Assembly (NCBI GenBank): GCA_031263665.1
Contig: JAISFJ010000154.1
Span: 1-6,287, forward strand
Source: Coriobacteriales bacterium
GTDB taxonomy: Bacteria; Actinomycetota; Coriobacteriia; Coriobacteriales; UBA8131
DNA length: 6,287 bases
Reading direction: 5' to 3'
Part shown: positions 1 through 5,859 of the stretch, one piece after another
How positions within the stretch are numbered: position 1 is the first letter of the stretch
How the letters are laid out: every line of letters starts with the position of its first letter
Made by a program: the position numbers and the translations under genes
The notes under the pieces: generated by a model
Databases searched by the model: none
What the model was told of the DNA's origin: nothing
Seen by the model: the letters and a program-made list of their open reading frames with translations, nothing else

Positions 1-120
1 ACCCAGCCAACCGACCAGGCCTCCCTGATTGACAAAGTCGTCGCCCAAGACCCCGCCGCCAAAGCCAAAACCCCCAAAAACAGCACCGTCACCGTCTACA
101 TAGGCATAAAACCCGCCTAG
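1..120 (+). CDS. C-terminal end of a PASTA-domain protein (probably PknB-type Ser/Thr kinase), partial
   Basis: Frame 1 is open from the window edge to TAG at 118-120, giving the last 39 residues of a protein whose start lies upstream. The visible part matches the second half of a PASTA repeat: a V-V-A-Q-D-P-A-A turn, a K-T-P-K-N-S-T-V-T-V strand and a short Y-I-G ending. PASTA repeats bind muropeptides or beta-lactams outside the cell. They sit at the C-terminus of membrane-anchored Ser/Thr kinases (PknB/Stk1) and some class A or B penicillin-binding proteins. Ending right after the last PASTA repeat is usual for the kinases. The kinase or transpeptidase domain is outside the window, so the parent protein is inferred. 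The neighbouring envelope genes fit either option. Confidence 0.65.
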   Translation, partial: TQPTDQASLIDKVVAQDPAAKAKTPKNSTVTVYIGIKPA

Positions 121-177
121 CCGCAAAGCCGAGAGTGGCGAGCGTATCTGTAACAGTGGGGGGATATTACACAATCG

Positions 178-208
178 CGCCTGTTGTCTTACAAGTTGAC
201 AACGGGCG
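178..208. other. Strong inverted repeat (11-bp stem) after the PASTA gene
   Basis: Bases 178-188 pair with 198-208 over 11 positions with a single G-T wobble, around a 9-base loop (189-197). It begins 58 bases after the PASTA stop codon. No T-run follows on the + strand, so it is not a textbook intrinsic terminator, though it may still end or stabilise the upstream transcript. A TTGACA hexamer at 196-201 lies in the loop and right arm but has no matching -10. The rest of the 121-388 gap holds a short palindrome TGATT-A-AATCA at 313-323. I see no convincing promoter or ribosome binding site for the next gene. Confidence 0.4.
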
Positions 209-388
209 ATAGGCTTCTGGGGGCGTATCGGTCACTATGGGGAGGTGCTTGTCATGGGCTGCGCTACGTATCGTATACAGAGCGCTCAGAGAAGCGATGG
301 TTAGGGAAGTGCTGATTAAATCATGGCACGTCAGATTTTGGCCATACAAAAGGGACCGCAATTTGATTCGTAAACGGGAACGGCTCTT

Positions 389-1567
389 ATGAACAGGAAT
401 AAACGGCTGTGTAAAAGTGATGACGCTATCATCGCCGGAGTCTGCGGCGGGATTGCGGACTACTTTGAGCTTGACGCGACTCTTATACGCATACTGACCG
501 TCATCTTTGTCCTGGCCGGCTTTGGCTTCCCGATAATCATCTATCTCATCGCAATGATTGTCATGCCTAAACGCTCCGGCGCTTACCCGGACTATATCGA
601 CGTAAAACCCAATCCCGTACAAGCGTACTCAACAAGCGAAAGAGCGCCCTCGGCGACAGCAGCTTCGGCAGCGGCAGCGGCGCCTAACGCGGAGACGTAC
701 GCAGAACCGTACCCGAATGTTCACACAACGGAAGCGGCGAGGGAAGCTTCGATGGAAACGCCTCAAGCTGAAGCGTCCTTTGCACAAGCAGCCGCGGCTA
801 AGATGCCCGCATCAGGGATACCGCCAGCAGAACCGTTTGCGCCGGGTACAGTAGGAGCGCCGGGAGCAACGGGGGCAGCGGGCGTAGCGGGGGCAGCGAA
901 CACGGCAGGAGCAACGGGGACAAAAGCGTCGGATACTTCCCCATCACAAGCCCACACAACGAGACCACACGCAACAGGAACATCCGCGACAGGAGCACCT
1001 GGCTGTGCCTATACCGCCTGCAATCCTCAAACCTATGACGCATCCAATCCTGCCGACCAAAACACGTCTTCCCGCAGTCGTATTCATACGGGCATCGCAC
1101 TCGGAATACTGTTGGTCGCCATCGGTATTCTCGCCCTTCTCGGTACCTTTTTTGAGCTATCGATATGGAACTTTTGGCCACTGGTCATAGTCGCCTTTGG
1201 CTTTGTAGCGCTTTGTACTCCGGGTAAAAACGGCTGGAGCCTCGCGCGGGCGGGACACGCAATCTTCCTCATTACGGTTGGAGTAGCGCTGCAATTCTGG
1301 ACGCTCGAAATCATCACAGCCAGCGCGTTCATACTCACTTTTGTGTATTTATGGCCGGTGCTTCTGGTGGCCATCGGCCTGTTTATCATCGGAGGCGCCA
1401 CGGAAAAAAGTATCTTTAATCTCTGCGGCTCGCTGCTCCTTTCAATCGCTTTGATAGTCGGCATCTGGAACTTCGGCGAGATTGGCCGCATCTTTGTCTT
1501 TTTACCGCCCTTCTCGCCGCCGGAAAGCCACTCGGTTCCCTGGGGCGGCATCTGGCCCTTTAACTAA
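389..1567 (+). CDS. PspC-domain membrane protein with long Ala/Pro-rich linker and LiaF-like C-terminal helices
   Basis: A 392-residue protein. Residues 4-62 are a PspC domain: the I-A-G-V-C-G-G-I-A-D-Y-F motif at 15-26 is followed by a membrane helix at about 34-58 ending M-P-K-R. Residues 70-230 are a low-complexity Ala/Pro/Thr/Ser linker with a collagen-like Gly-X-X run at 153-179. Residues 233-376 hold about five hydrophobic segments (near 234-254, 262-276, 290-306, 311-336, 343-360). Two W-P-L/V modules there (W263-P264 and W322-P323) resemble LiaI/LiaF-type membrane regions. PspC and LiaF proteins sense or restrain envelope-stress responses at the cytoplasmic membrane, so a role in envelope stress is inferred. 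ATG 389 is chosen because the PspC motif begins almost at once. The upstream GGGA at 376-379 is only a weak ribosome binding site. The next PspC gene starts 45 bp downstream, suggesting co-transcription. Confidence 0.82.
   Translation: MNRNKRLCKSDDAIIAGVCGGIADYFELDATLIRILTVIFVLAGFGFPIIIYLIAMIVMPKRSGAYPDYIDVKPNPVQAYSTSERAPSATAASAAAAAPNAETYAEPYPNVHTTEAAREASMETPQAEASFAQAAAAKMPASGIPPAEPFAPGTVGAPGATGAAGVAGAANTAGATGTKASDTSPSQAHTTRPHATGTSATGAPGCAYTACNPQTYDASNPADQNTSSRSRIHTGIALGILLVAIGILALLGTFFELSIWNFWPLVIVAFGFVALCTPGKNGWSLARAGHAIFLITVGVALQFWTLEIITASAFILTFVYLWPVLLVAIGLFIIGGATEKSIFNLCGSLLLSIALIVGIWNFGEIGRIFVFLPPFSPPESHSVPWGGIWPFN
845..925 (+). repeat. Collagen-like Gly-X-X repeat inside the PspC gene linker
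   Basis: Codons 153-179 of the PspC protein form nine consecutive three-residue units. Eight begin with Gly and one is interrupted by Asn171; the other positions are Ala, Pro, Thr or Val. At DNA level the stretch is built from near-repeats such as GGAGCAACGGGG, and Ala codons are mostly GCA/GCG rather than the GCC common in the flanking domains. It probably arose by slippage or unequal exchange of a short unit. It encodes a flexible or extended spacer between the PspC head and the C-terminal helices. Confidence 0.6.
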
Positions 1568-1598
1568 GTTAAAAACTGCCGATTGATTGCTTGTAACC

Positions 1599-1605
1599 AA
1601 GGTGG
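1599..1605 (+). promoter_or_regulatory. Ribosome binding site fixing the start of the second PspC gene
   Basis: AAGGTGG lies 7 bases before ATG 1613. The in-frame ATG at 1607 would have a spacer of only 1 base. The more distant TTG at 1583 has no Shine-Dalgarno-like sequence in front of it. This supports ATG 1613 as the start. Confidence 0.6.
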
Positions 1606-1612
1606 CATGAGT

Positions 1613-2041
1613 ATGAATCGAGAATTTGATAAGAACAAAGTCGCGCTCATCATTGGCGGCCTTCTCGTGCTTTTGGGTGTCTGGAAACTCGCTGAGCATG
1701 TCTTTGGAGATTTCTTCGCTGGACTCTGGAGGATTATCGGCATCATCGGGGGAGTTACCAGCTCATTGGTCGTCATCGCCGTTGGAATACTTCTGGTCAT
1801 AGCGGCGCGCAAAGATAAGCTCGACCGACCCTTGAGCAAGAAGCTCTACCGCTCAATGCGCAACAAAAAAATTGCGGGCGTCTGCGGTGGCTTAGCTGAA
1901 TATTTTAAGCTCAATCATGCAACTATACGCATAATAGCATTGATACTTGCCGTGCTCAGCTGGTACGTTGTCCTTCCCTTGTATCTTGTGCTCTGGATTG
2001 TTGTTCCACCGGATACCCAGAGTTTTGACACATGGATATAG
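1613..2041 (+). CDS. PspC-domain membrane protein, PspC at the C-terminus
   Basis: A 142-residue membrane protein. Residues 9-28 and 38-64 form two hydrophobic helices rich in Ile, Leu, Val and Gly, resembling a LiaI/LiaF-type hairpin. After a charged loop (66-80) comes a full PspC domain at 78-134. It carries I-A-G-V-C-G-G-L-A-E-Y-F at 87-98, then R106-I-I and a long helix ending V-V-P-P-D. The sequence ends shortly after the domain, which is complete. The PspC core is close to that of the gene upstream, so the pair probably arose by duplication, but the domain order is swapped. The genes are 45 bp apart and probably co-transcribed. PspC proteins act at the cytoplasmic membrane in envelope stress; partner and trigger are not visible here. 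The start is chosen from the AAGGTGG site; a TTG at 1583 would add ten residues without a ribosome binding site. Confidence 0.82.
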   Translation: MNREFDKNKVALIIGGLLVLLGVWKLAEHVFGDFFAGLWRIIGIIGGVTSSLVVIAVGILLVIAARKDKLDRPLSKKLYRSMRNKKIAGVCGGLAEYFKLNHATIRIIALILAVLSWYVVLPLYLVLWIVVPPDTQSFDTWI

Positions 2042-2136
2042 CTGCCCGGTTTCTATAAAAAACTTCTATAATTTAGCGATTCTCACCCCTCTTTTCTACT
2101 ATTTATCGCAACTATCATACAGCGAGAAAAAGTCAA

Positions 2137-2161
2137 GCCCCTATTTGGCTGTCCAAGGGGC
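2137..2161. other. Nested hairpin in the spacer upstream of the RlpA-like gene
   Basis: GCCCC (2137-2141) pairs with GGGGC (2157-2161), and inside it TTGG (2145-2148) pairs with CCAA (2153-2156) around a CTGT loop. Three unpaired bases (TAT) lie on the left side only. No T-run follows on the + strand. On the minus strand the hairpin is followed by a TTTTT tract (complement of 2127-2131), but no minus-strand gene ends here. It sits 30 bases before the -35 box of the next promoter. It could end transcription from the PspC pair or bind a regulator; I cannot tell which. Confidence 0.35.
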
Positions 2162-2190
2162 GGCTCATGGTGTAGAATAAGGAAGTTGTG

Positions 2191-2218
2191 TTGACGGCTT
2201 TTCTATTAGAAGTATAAA
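2191..2218 (+). promoter_or_regulatory. Sigma-70-like promoter for the RlpA-like gene
   Basis: TTGACG (2191-2196) and TATAAA (2213-2218) are separated by 16 bases. Both boxes are within one or two bases of consensus and lie in a locally AT-rich spacer. The predicted transcript would start near 2225 and leave about 45 bases of leader before ATG 2269. This separates the RlpA-like gene, and perhaps the genes after it, from the PspC pair. Confidence 0.55.
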
Positions 2219-2268
2219 ATCGTCTTTTTGATGAGCATTTTGATTGGGATGGTAGGTTTAAGCGAAGA

Positions 2269-2907
2269 ATGAGCAGAAGGATACCAAAAGCAGCCGCTGC
2301 CTTGGCACTCTCTTTGTTTTTCATGGTTTCGACACTCACCCTTGCCTTTGGCGATTTTGTCCCCGTAACCGTGACCAAAGTTTTGGGTGTTGGACGCATC
2401 CAGAGCACATTGCCCGCGGAGCCGGTCGCGTCTGAAGATAAATTCGCGCTTGCCTCAAACGACACGAGCTCAGAACAGGCAACCGAACTGGTGGTGCCTA
2501 TCGAACGAGAAACGCTACCACCCGAAACTGACGCTGAACGCGTACCCGAAACCCCCGCTGCAGAAGCCCCCGCAAATGTTGAGCCTGAGCCCGTTGTGGA
2601 AGAAAACCCCTGGAAAACCACGCTCGCCACAAACTACGCGACGCTCGGCGATGGCTTTTTGGGCAAGAGGACGGCATCGGGCGCGGTTACCACCATAACG
2701 AGCATGGGGGTAGCACACAAAAGTCTGCCTCTCGGAACACAGGTTGAACTCTATTGTCCAAAGACGGGGCTTTCCTGCATCGCTACGGTCAACGACCGCG
2801 GACCCTTCGATGGGCGCTCAGACAGCTTCGACTTCCAAATGGGCGTTACCGGTGCTCTTGGCAACAACACCGGCTGGTACACGGTACAATACCGGATTAT
2901 CCCCTAG
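2269..2907 (+). CDS. Secreted RlpA-like double-psi beta-barrel protein
   Basis: A 212-residue protein. Residues 1-28 form a signal peptide: R3-R4...K7, a hydrophobic core of about 18 residues, then a likely cut after A-F-G. Residues 48-114 are a Pro/Glu/Ala-rich linker, suited to crossing the wall. Residues 118-211 match the RlpA/DPBB_1 fold: T-N-Y-A at 121-124, a G-K-R-T-A-S-G motif at 132-138, A-H-K-S-L-P-L-G-T at 149-157, and V-N-D-R-G-P-F at 174-180. His150 and Asp176 fall where RlpA lytic transglycosylases carry their catalytic His and Asp. Cys163 and Cys170 could form a disulfide. No lipobox or SPOR domain is present, so it is a minimal secreted form. A role in peptidoglycan cleavage or binding outside the cell is inferred. 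ATG 2269 gives the signal peptide directly but has only a weak AGG ribosome site. The frame stays open beyond TAG 2905. Confidence 0.83.
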   Translation: MSRRIPKAAAALALSLFFMVSTLTLAFGDFVPVTVTKVLGVGRIQSTLPAEPVASEDKFALASNDTSSEQATELVVPIERETLPPETDAERVPETPAAEAPANVEPEPVVEENPWKTTLATNYATLGDGFLGKRTASGAVTTITSMGVAHKSLPLGTQVELYCPKTGLSCIATVNDRGPFDGRSDSFDFQMGVTGALGNNTGWYTVQYRIIP

Positions 2908-3033
2908 TGCTCTGTTAAGCCCCTCGCCCAGGCCAAAGCCATCAATAAACCACACCCCACCCTCTCGCTTGAACCCGAAGCTCCTTTTGCGAGCAAAGAC
3001 GCACAAAACAACACGCCAAATATTACGGCCACG

Positions 3034-3408
3034 GTGAGTGTGCGCGTCTCTTTTACGCCCTGTGACCTACGAGTCGATAAGAAGCTCGCGGCGGCGGCGC
3101 TCGCCTGTCGTCCCACGCTCACGCGCCATGTCTGCAAACAGGGCGGCATCGGTTACTTTGGCGATAAACTGCTCGGCGCGACTCTTCCTCATCTCGTAGA
3201 ACATATCGCGATAGACCTCCTGGTCGAAGACGACCAGCGCCTCCCTGAACAGGGCGATTGCCAACCCCGGGCGGGCACCACCACCTGGCTCGACCACAAG
3301 CGGGGTATCATGCGCGTTAAGGTTTCATGCACTCCGCAGACCGTTGAGCCGACCTACGCGGCACTCGTCCGGGCGGTCGCGCTCGTCAATAGCCTGCTCG
3401 AACAATGA
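3034..3408 (+). CDS. Small protein resembling the cyanophycin synthetase N-terminal domain (HxxEH motif)
   Basis: A 124-residue protein starting at GTG 3034. From my memory of CphA, the pattern R-P-T-L-T-R-H (26-32), G-A-T-L-P-H-L-V-E-H-I-A-I-D-L (48-62) and then G81-T-T and a V-K-V strand (95-97) lines up with the CphA N-domain: a P-S-L-x-x-H segment, a G-T-W-x-x-H-V-x-E-H-V-A-L-E-L helix, a G-x-T turn and a final strand and helix. H53-L-V-E-H57 is an HxxEH motif, as found in inverted-zinc peptidases and in that domain. The CphA ATP-grasp and Mur-ligase parts are absent, but a separate ATP-grasp ligase is encoded two genes downstream. No Shine-Dalgarno precedes GTG 3034, and the frame is open back to the RlpA-like stop at 2905-2907 with no other usual start codon. 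The stop lies 18 bases before the aminotransferase start. Function is unknown; similarity is moderately supported. Confidence 0.6.
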   Translation: MSVRVSFTPCDLRVDKKLAAAALACRPTLTRHVCKQGGIGYFGDKLLGATLPHLVEHIAIDLLVEDDQRLPEQGDCQPRAGTTTWLDHKRGIMRVKVSCTPQTVEPTYAALVRAVALVNSLLEQ

Positions 3409-3414
3409 GTGTGG

Positions 3415-3420
3415 TATATT
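3415..3420 (+). promoter_or_regulatory. Possible -10 box for a leaderless aminotransferase transcript
   Basis: TATATT (fits TANNNT) ends six bases before ATG 3427, the spacing seen for leaderless mRNAs in actinobacteria. It would explain why no Shine-Dalgarno sequence precedes this start. No clear -35 box is present, and the match may be chance. Confidence 0.25.
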
Positions 3421-3426
3421 GGCACC

Positions 3427-4713
3427 ATGGCTGAAGCGGGATTGATACAGTTTGACGAATGGGTCGACCTCTACGCCGAACGCGTGGAGACGATGCGTAC
3501 CAGTGCGGTGCGCGATTTGTTTGCCGCCGCTTCACGCTCCGACATCATCTCGCTTTCGGGCGGTATGCCCGACGTTCGCCGTCTGCCCCTCGATACCGTA
3601 GGAGAAGTCGCCGCTCACGCCATCCTCCAGGAGGGCATCGCCGGTTTGCAATACGGGGAAAGCCCCGGCCGCACTCAGACAAAAGAGGTGATTTGTCGCC
3701 TCATGAAAGACTTTGATGTGCTCATCACCCCGGAAGACGTTACGGTGACAACCGGCGCGCAACAGGCGCTCGACCTGCTCGCCAAGACCTTTATCAACCC
3801 GGGCGACGCCATTATCACCGAAGGACCTACCTATCTGGGCGCGCTTCAGGCCTTTTCCGCCTACCAGCCCACCATCCACACCATCGCCTTTGACGATGAC
3901 GGTATGCGAACAGACCTGCTGGAAAAATGTTTGGCCACACTCGGCCCCCGAAAAGCAAAGTTCATCTACACCATCCCGACCTTCCAAAACCCCGGCGGGG
4001 TAACCATGAGTCTCAAGCGGCGTACACGGCTGCTCGAACTCGCGCACGCCTATCAGGTGCCCGTCATCGAGGACGACCCCTATGGGCGCCTTCGCTTTGA
4101 GGGCGAGCCGGTCAGCTGTTTGCGGGCGCTCGACGAAGAGGTCATCTATCTCGGAACCGTGTCCAAGGTGTTTGCCCCCGGTCTGCGCACCGGTTGGGTC
4201 ATCGCTCCACACCCCATCTTACAAAAGCTCAACATGGTTAAACAGGGAAGCGACCTGTGCGGCTCGGCACTCTGCCAGGTCATCGTGGAGCATTACTTTA
4301 ACGAAACGCCCTGGCGAGACGTCTTATCGGATATGTGCGGAAAATACCGCGAACGGCGCGACGCCATGCTCGCCGCGCTCGATGAGTTTTTTCCTCCCGA
4401 GGCGCACTGGACGCACCCGACCGGTGGCTTCTTTGTCTGGGTCACGCTGCCCCCCTACGTCGATACAACGCAGATGCTCTCAATCGCGCTCGAGGCCGGC
4501 GTAACCTTTGTTCCCGGCGACGGCTGCTACCCTGCTGCCAGCGGCAAGGGGCATAATGCGATGCGTATCGCGTTTTGTTATGAAGAACCGGAGAAACTGC
4601 GCGAAGCGGTGCAGAGACTCTCGCTTGTCATCGAAGAGCGCTTGGAGCTGTACCGCGCGTTTATCAACGCGGGTATGCTCAGGCCCGAAAGACTGTCTGA
4701 AGAAGGGATTTGA
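3427..4713 (+). CDS. Fold-type I PLP-dependent aminotransferase (class I/II, LysN/MocR-catalytic type)
   Basis: A 428-residue pyridoxal-phosphate enzyme covering a whole aminotransferase class I/II domain. The visible landmarks are S-L-S-G-G-M-P-D (42-49), the phosphate-loop segment T-G-A-Q-Q-A-L (109-115), N188 in F-Q-N-P-G (PLP ring oxygen), D216 in E-D-D-P-Y-G (pyridine nitrogen), K247 in T-V-S-K (Schiff base), R254 in P-G-L-R-T-G-W, and R380 in A-M-R-I-A-F (substrate carboxylate). It resembles 2-aminoadipate/LysN, ARO8-like and MocR catalytic domains but lacks the MocR helix-turn-helix. The amino-acid substrate cannot be read from the sequence. Its stop is separated from the ligase start by one base, so the two are surely co-translated, and it may supply an amino acid to that ligase (inference). 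ATG 3427 is preferred over GTG 3409 because 3409 abuts the upstream stop and neither has a good ribosome site. Confidence 0.88.
   Translation: MAEAGLIQFDEWVDLYAERVETMRTSAVRDLFAAASRSDIISLSGGMPDVRRLPLDTVGEVAAHAILQEGIAGLQYGESPGRTQTKEVICRLMKDFDVLITPEDVTVTTGAQQALDLLAKTFINPGDAIITEGPTYLGALQAFSAYQPTIHTIAFDDDGMRTDLLEKCLATLGPRKAKFIYTIPTFQNPGGVTMSLKRRTRLLELAHAYQVPVIEDDPYGRLRFEGEPVSCLRALDEEVIYLGTVSKVFAPGLRTGWVIAPHPILQKLNMVKQGSDLCGSALCQVIVEHYFNETPWRDVLSDMCGKYRERRDAMLAALDEFFPPEAHWTHPTGGFFVWVTLPPYVDTTQMLSIALEAGVTFVPGDGCYPAASGKGHNAMRIAFCYEEPEKLREAVQRLSLVIEERLELYRAFINAGMLRPERLSEEGI
4702..4707 (+). promoter_or_regulatory. Ribosome binding site of the ligase gene, inside the aminotransferase end
   Basis: GAAGGG lies 7 bases before ATG 4715 and within the last codons of the aminotransferase. 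It fixes the ligase start and rules out the 69-codon upstream extension of the frame. The layout suggests translational coupling. Confidence 0.7.
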
Positions 4714-4714
4714 G

Positions 4715-5704
4715 ATGTCCTATAAAGTGGCCGTACTCATGGGCGGCAGTTCTTTTGAACGCGACTTTTCGCTTGCGAGCGGCAAGCACGTACTCCGCAC
4801 GCTTGAGCGGGAGGGACATCAGGTTTTGCCGCTCGACACCTCATCATCTCTCGTCGATGTCTTGCGCGCGGAAAAACCTGACGTTGCCTACGTTGCCCTA
4901 CACGGTGGTCATGGCGAGGACGGAACCATCCAGTCATTGCTGGAATACCTCGCGATTCCCTTTGTGGGCTCGCCCTCCTGGGTTTGTCGTACCACCTGGA
5001 ACAAGAGTATGCTTCCTCACATCGTCATGTCGCACCGCGGCGACGCGACCGGCCCCTGCTTCTGGCCGCGCCTGGCCTGCCTTTCGGCCGTCAGCTTCAA
5101 AGACCTTGGAGCGGCGGGAGCGCTTGATTTGTTGAGCGAACGCATCGGCTCCGACTATCCCTTCGCGGTGCTGCCCGCCTCAGGGGGTTCGGCCATGGGA
5201 ATCAACAAGGTGGATGGCCCCGATGAGTTGGCGCCCGCCATACTCGATGCTCTATCATTTGATGACGAGGTGCTGATAGAAGAGTGGATAACGGGTGTTG
5301 AGCTCGCGGTGAGTATTGTGGGAACGGGAAGCGAGGCAACAGCCCTGCCGCCGGTTGAAATATGCCCGCACACCGGCTTTTTTAACACCGAAGTACGTCT
5401 CGACCCCGACCTCGTGGATTACTACGCGCCCGTGCGCCCCTCATCGCTTGCAGGCGATGCCGCCGAGGCCGCTCGCATACGCGCGCTCATCGAGCGTGCG
5501 GCACTCGAAGTACACCACAGTTTTGGCTGTCGCGATTTAAGCCGTGTCGATTTGTTCTGGGACGGCGACCAGGTAAAAGTACTCGAAATCAACGTGTCCC
5601 CGGGAATGTCTGAACTCTCGCTTTTCCCCATGGCAAGCAAAGCCGCAAACATCCCCTTAGGCACCCTACTCAACAACCTACTCGAAACCGCCCTCAAACA
5701 CTGA
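4715..5704 (+). CDS. ddl: D-alanine--D-alanine ligase family ATP-grasp enzyme
   Basis: A 329-residue protein of usual Ddl length. The N-domain has V-L-M-G-G-S-S-F-E-R (7-16) with E15, the residue that holds the first D-Ala, and H-G-G-H-G-E-D-G-T (63-71). K97 in W-N-K matches the first ATP-site Lys. The ATP-grasp part has the G-G-S-A-M-G loop (157-162), E189-E190, R277 and D279 in S-R-V-D, E291 and N293 in L-E-I-N (magnesium ligands), then S-P-G-M-S and S-L-F-P. Ddl joins two D-Ala in the cytoplasm for the peptidoglycan stem. Two features are odd. Leu153 stands where Ddl has the second ATP-contacting Lys (V-K-P becomes V-L-P). The omega-loop Lys-Tyr pair reads R228-L229 in G-F-F-N-T-E-V-R-L. 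Segment 100-125 is also divergent. It may be a normal Ddl of this lineage, a paralogue with another substrate, or a weak enzyme. The start is set by GAAGGG at 4702-4707. Confidence 0.85.
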   Translation: MSYKVAVLMGGSSFERDFSLASGKHVLRTLEREGHQVLPLDTSSSLVDVLRAEKPDVAYVALHGGHGEDGTIQSLLEYLAIPFVGSPSWVCRTTWNKSMLPHIVMSHRGDATGPCFWPRLACLSAVSFKDLGAAGALDLLSERIGSDYPFAVLPASGGSAMGINKVDGPDELAPAILDALSFDDEVLIEEWITGVELAVSIVGTGSEATALPPVEICPHTGFFNTEVRLDPDLVDYYAPVRPSSLAGDAAEAARIRALIERAALEVHHSFGCRDLSRVDLFWDGDQVKVLEINVSPGMSELSLFPMASKAANIPLGTLLNNLLETALKH

Positions 5705-5764
5705 GCCACGCGCAGCTCGTGTGTCGCGCGATGACGCCTTTCTTGTGCGGGTTGACAACAAAAA

Positions 5765-5834
5765 CGTCCCCTGTCACCCTGTCACCTACGGGACGGACAA
5801 CCGTATTCGTAGGGGACGGCGTCCTCGACGTCCC
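5765..5834. repeat. Left part of the intergenic repeat: tandem octamer and nested palindromes
   Basis: The octamer CCCTGTCA occurs twice in tandem (5769-5784). CGTCCCC (5765-5771) pairs with GGGGACG (5812-5818). CCTACG (5785-5790) pairs with CGTAGG (5808-5813), so the two options compete for 5812-5813. GGGACG (5813-5818) can also pair with CGTCCC (5829-5834). Such alternative pairings within 70 bases are unlikely by chance and suggest an evolved repeat unit. Confidence 0.5.
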
Positions 5835-5859
5835 GTTTCCTTTGAAGCGCGACACAGGT

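Noticed and set aside
196..224. TTGACA at 196-201 as a promoter for the first PspC gene
   Set aside because: No -10-like hexamer lies 15-19 bases downstream, and the box is part of a hairpin.
167..622. 151-codon open frame on the minus strand
   Set aside because: It overlaps the PspC gene in antisense and shows no recognisable domain or ribosome site.
763..1181. Ala/Pro-rich open frames on the minus strand
   Set aside because: They are antisense copies of the GC-rich low-complexity linker, a usual source of false open frames.
1583..1612. TTG 1583 as the start of the second PspC protein
   Set aside because: No ribosome site precedes it, while AAGGTGG is well spaced for ATG 1613.
3532..4212. 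226-codon minus-strand open frame
   Set aside because: It is antisense to the aminotransferase, whose catalytic motifs are all in the + frame.
4508..4714. 69-codon N-terminal extension of the ligase
   Set aside because: It overlaps the aminotransferase in another frame, looks random, and GAAGGG marks ATG 4715 as the start.
4715..5704. Vancomycin-resistance ligase (VanA/VanC type)
   Set aside because: The overall pattern fits Ddl, and no vanH, vanX or vanRS-like neighbours are present; only the omega-loop differs.
5752..5780. TTGACA at 5752-5757 as a promoter
   Set aside because: No -10 box at suitable spacing and no gene downstream on the + strand.
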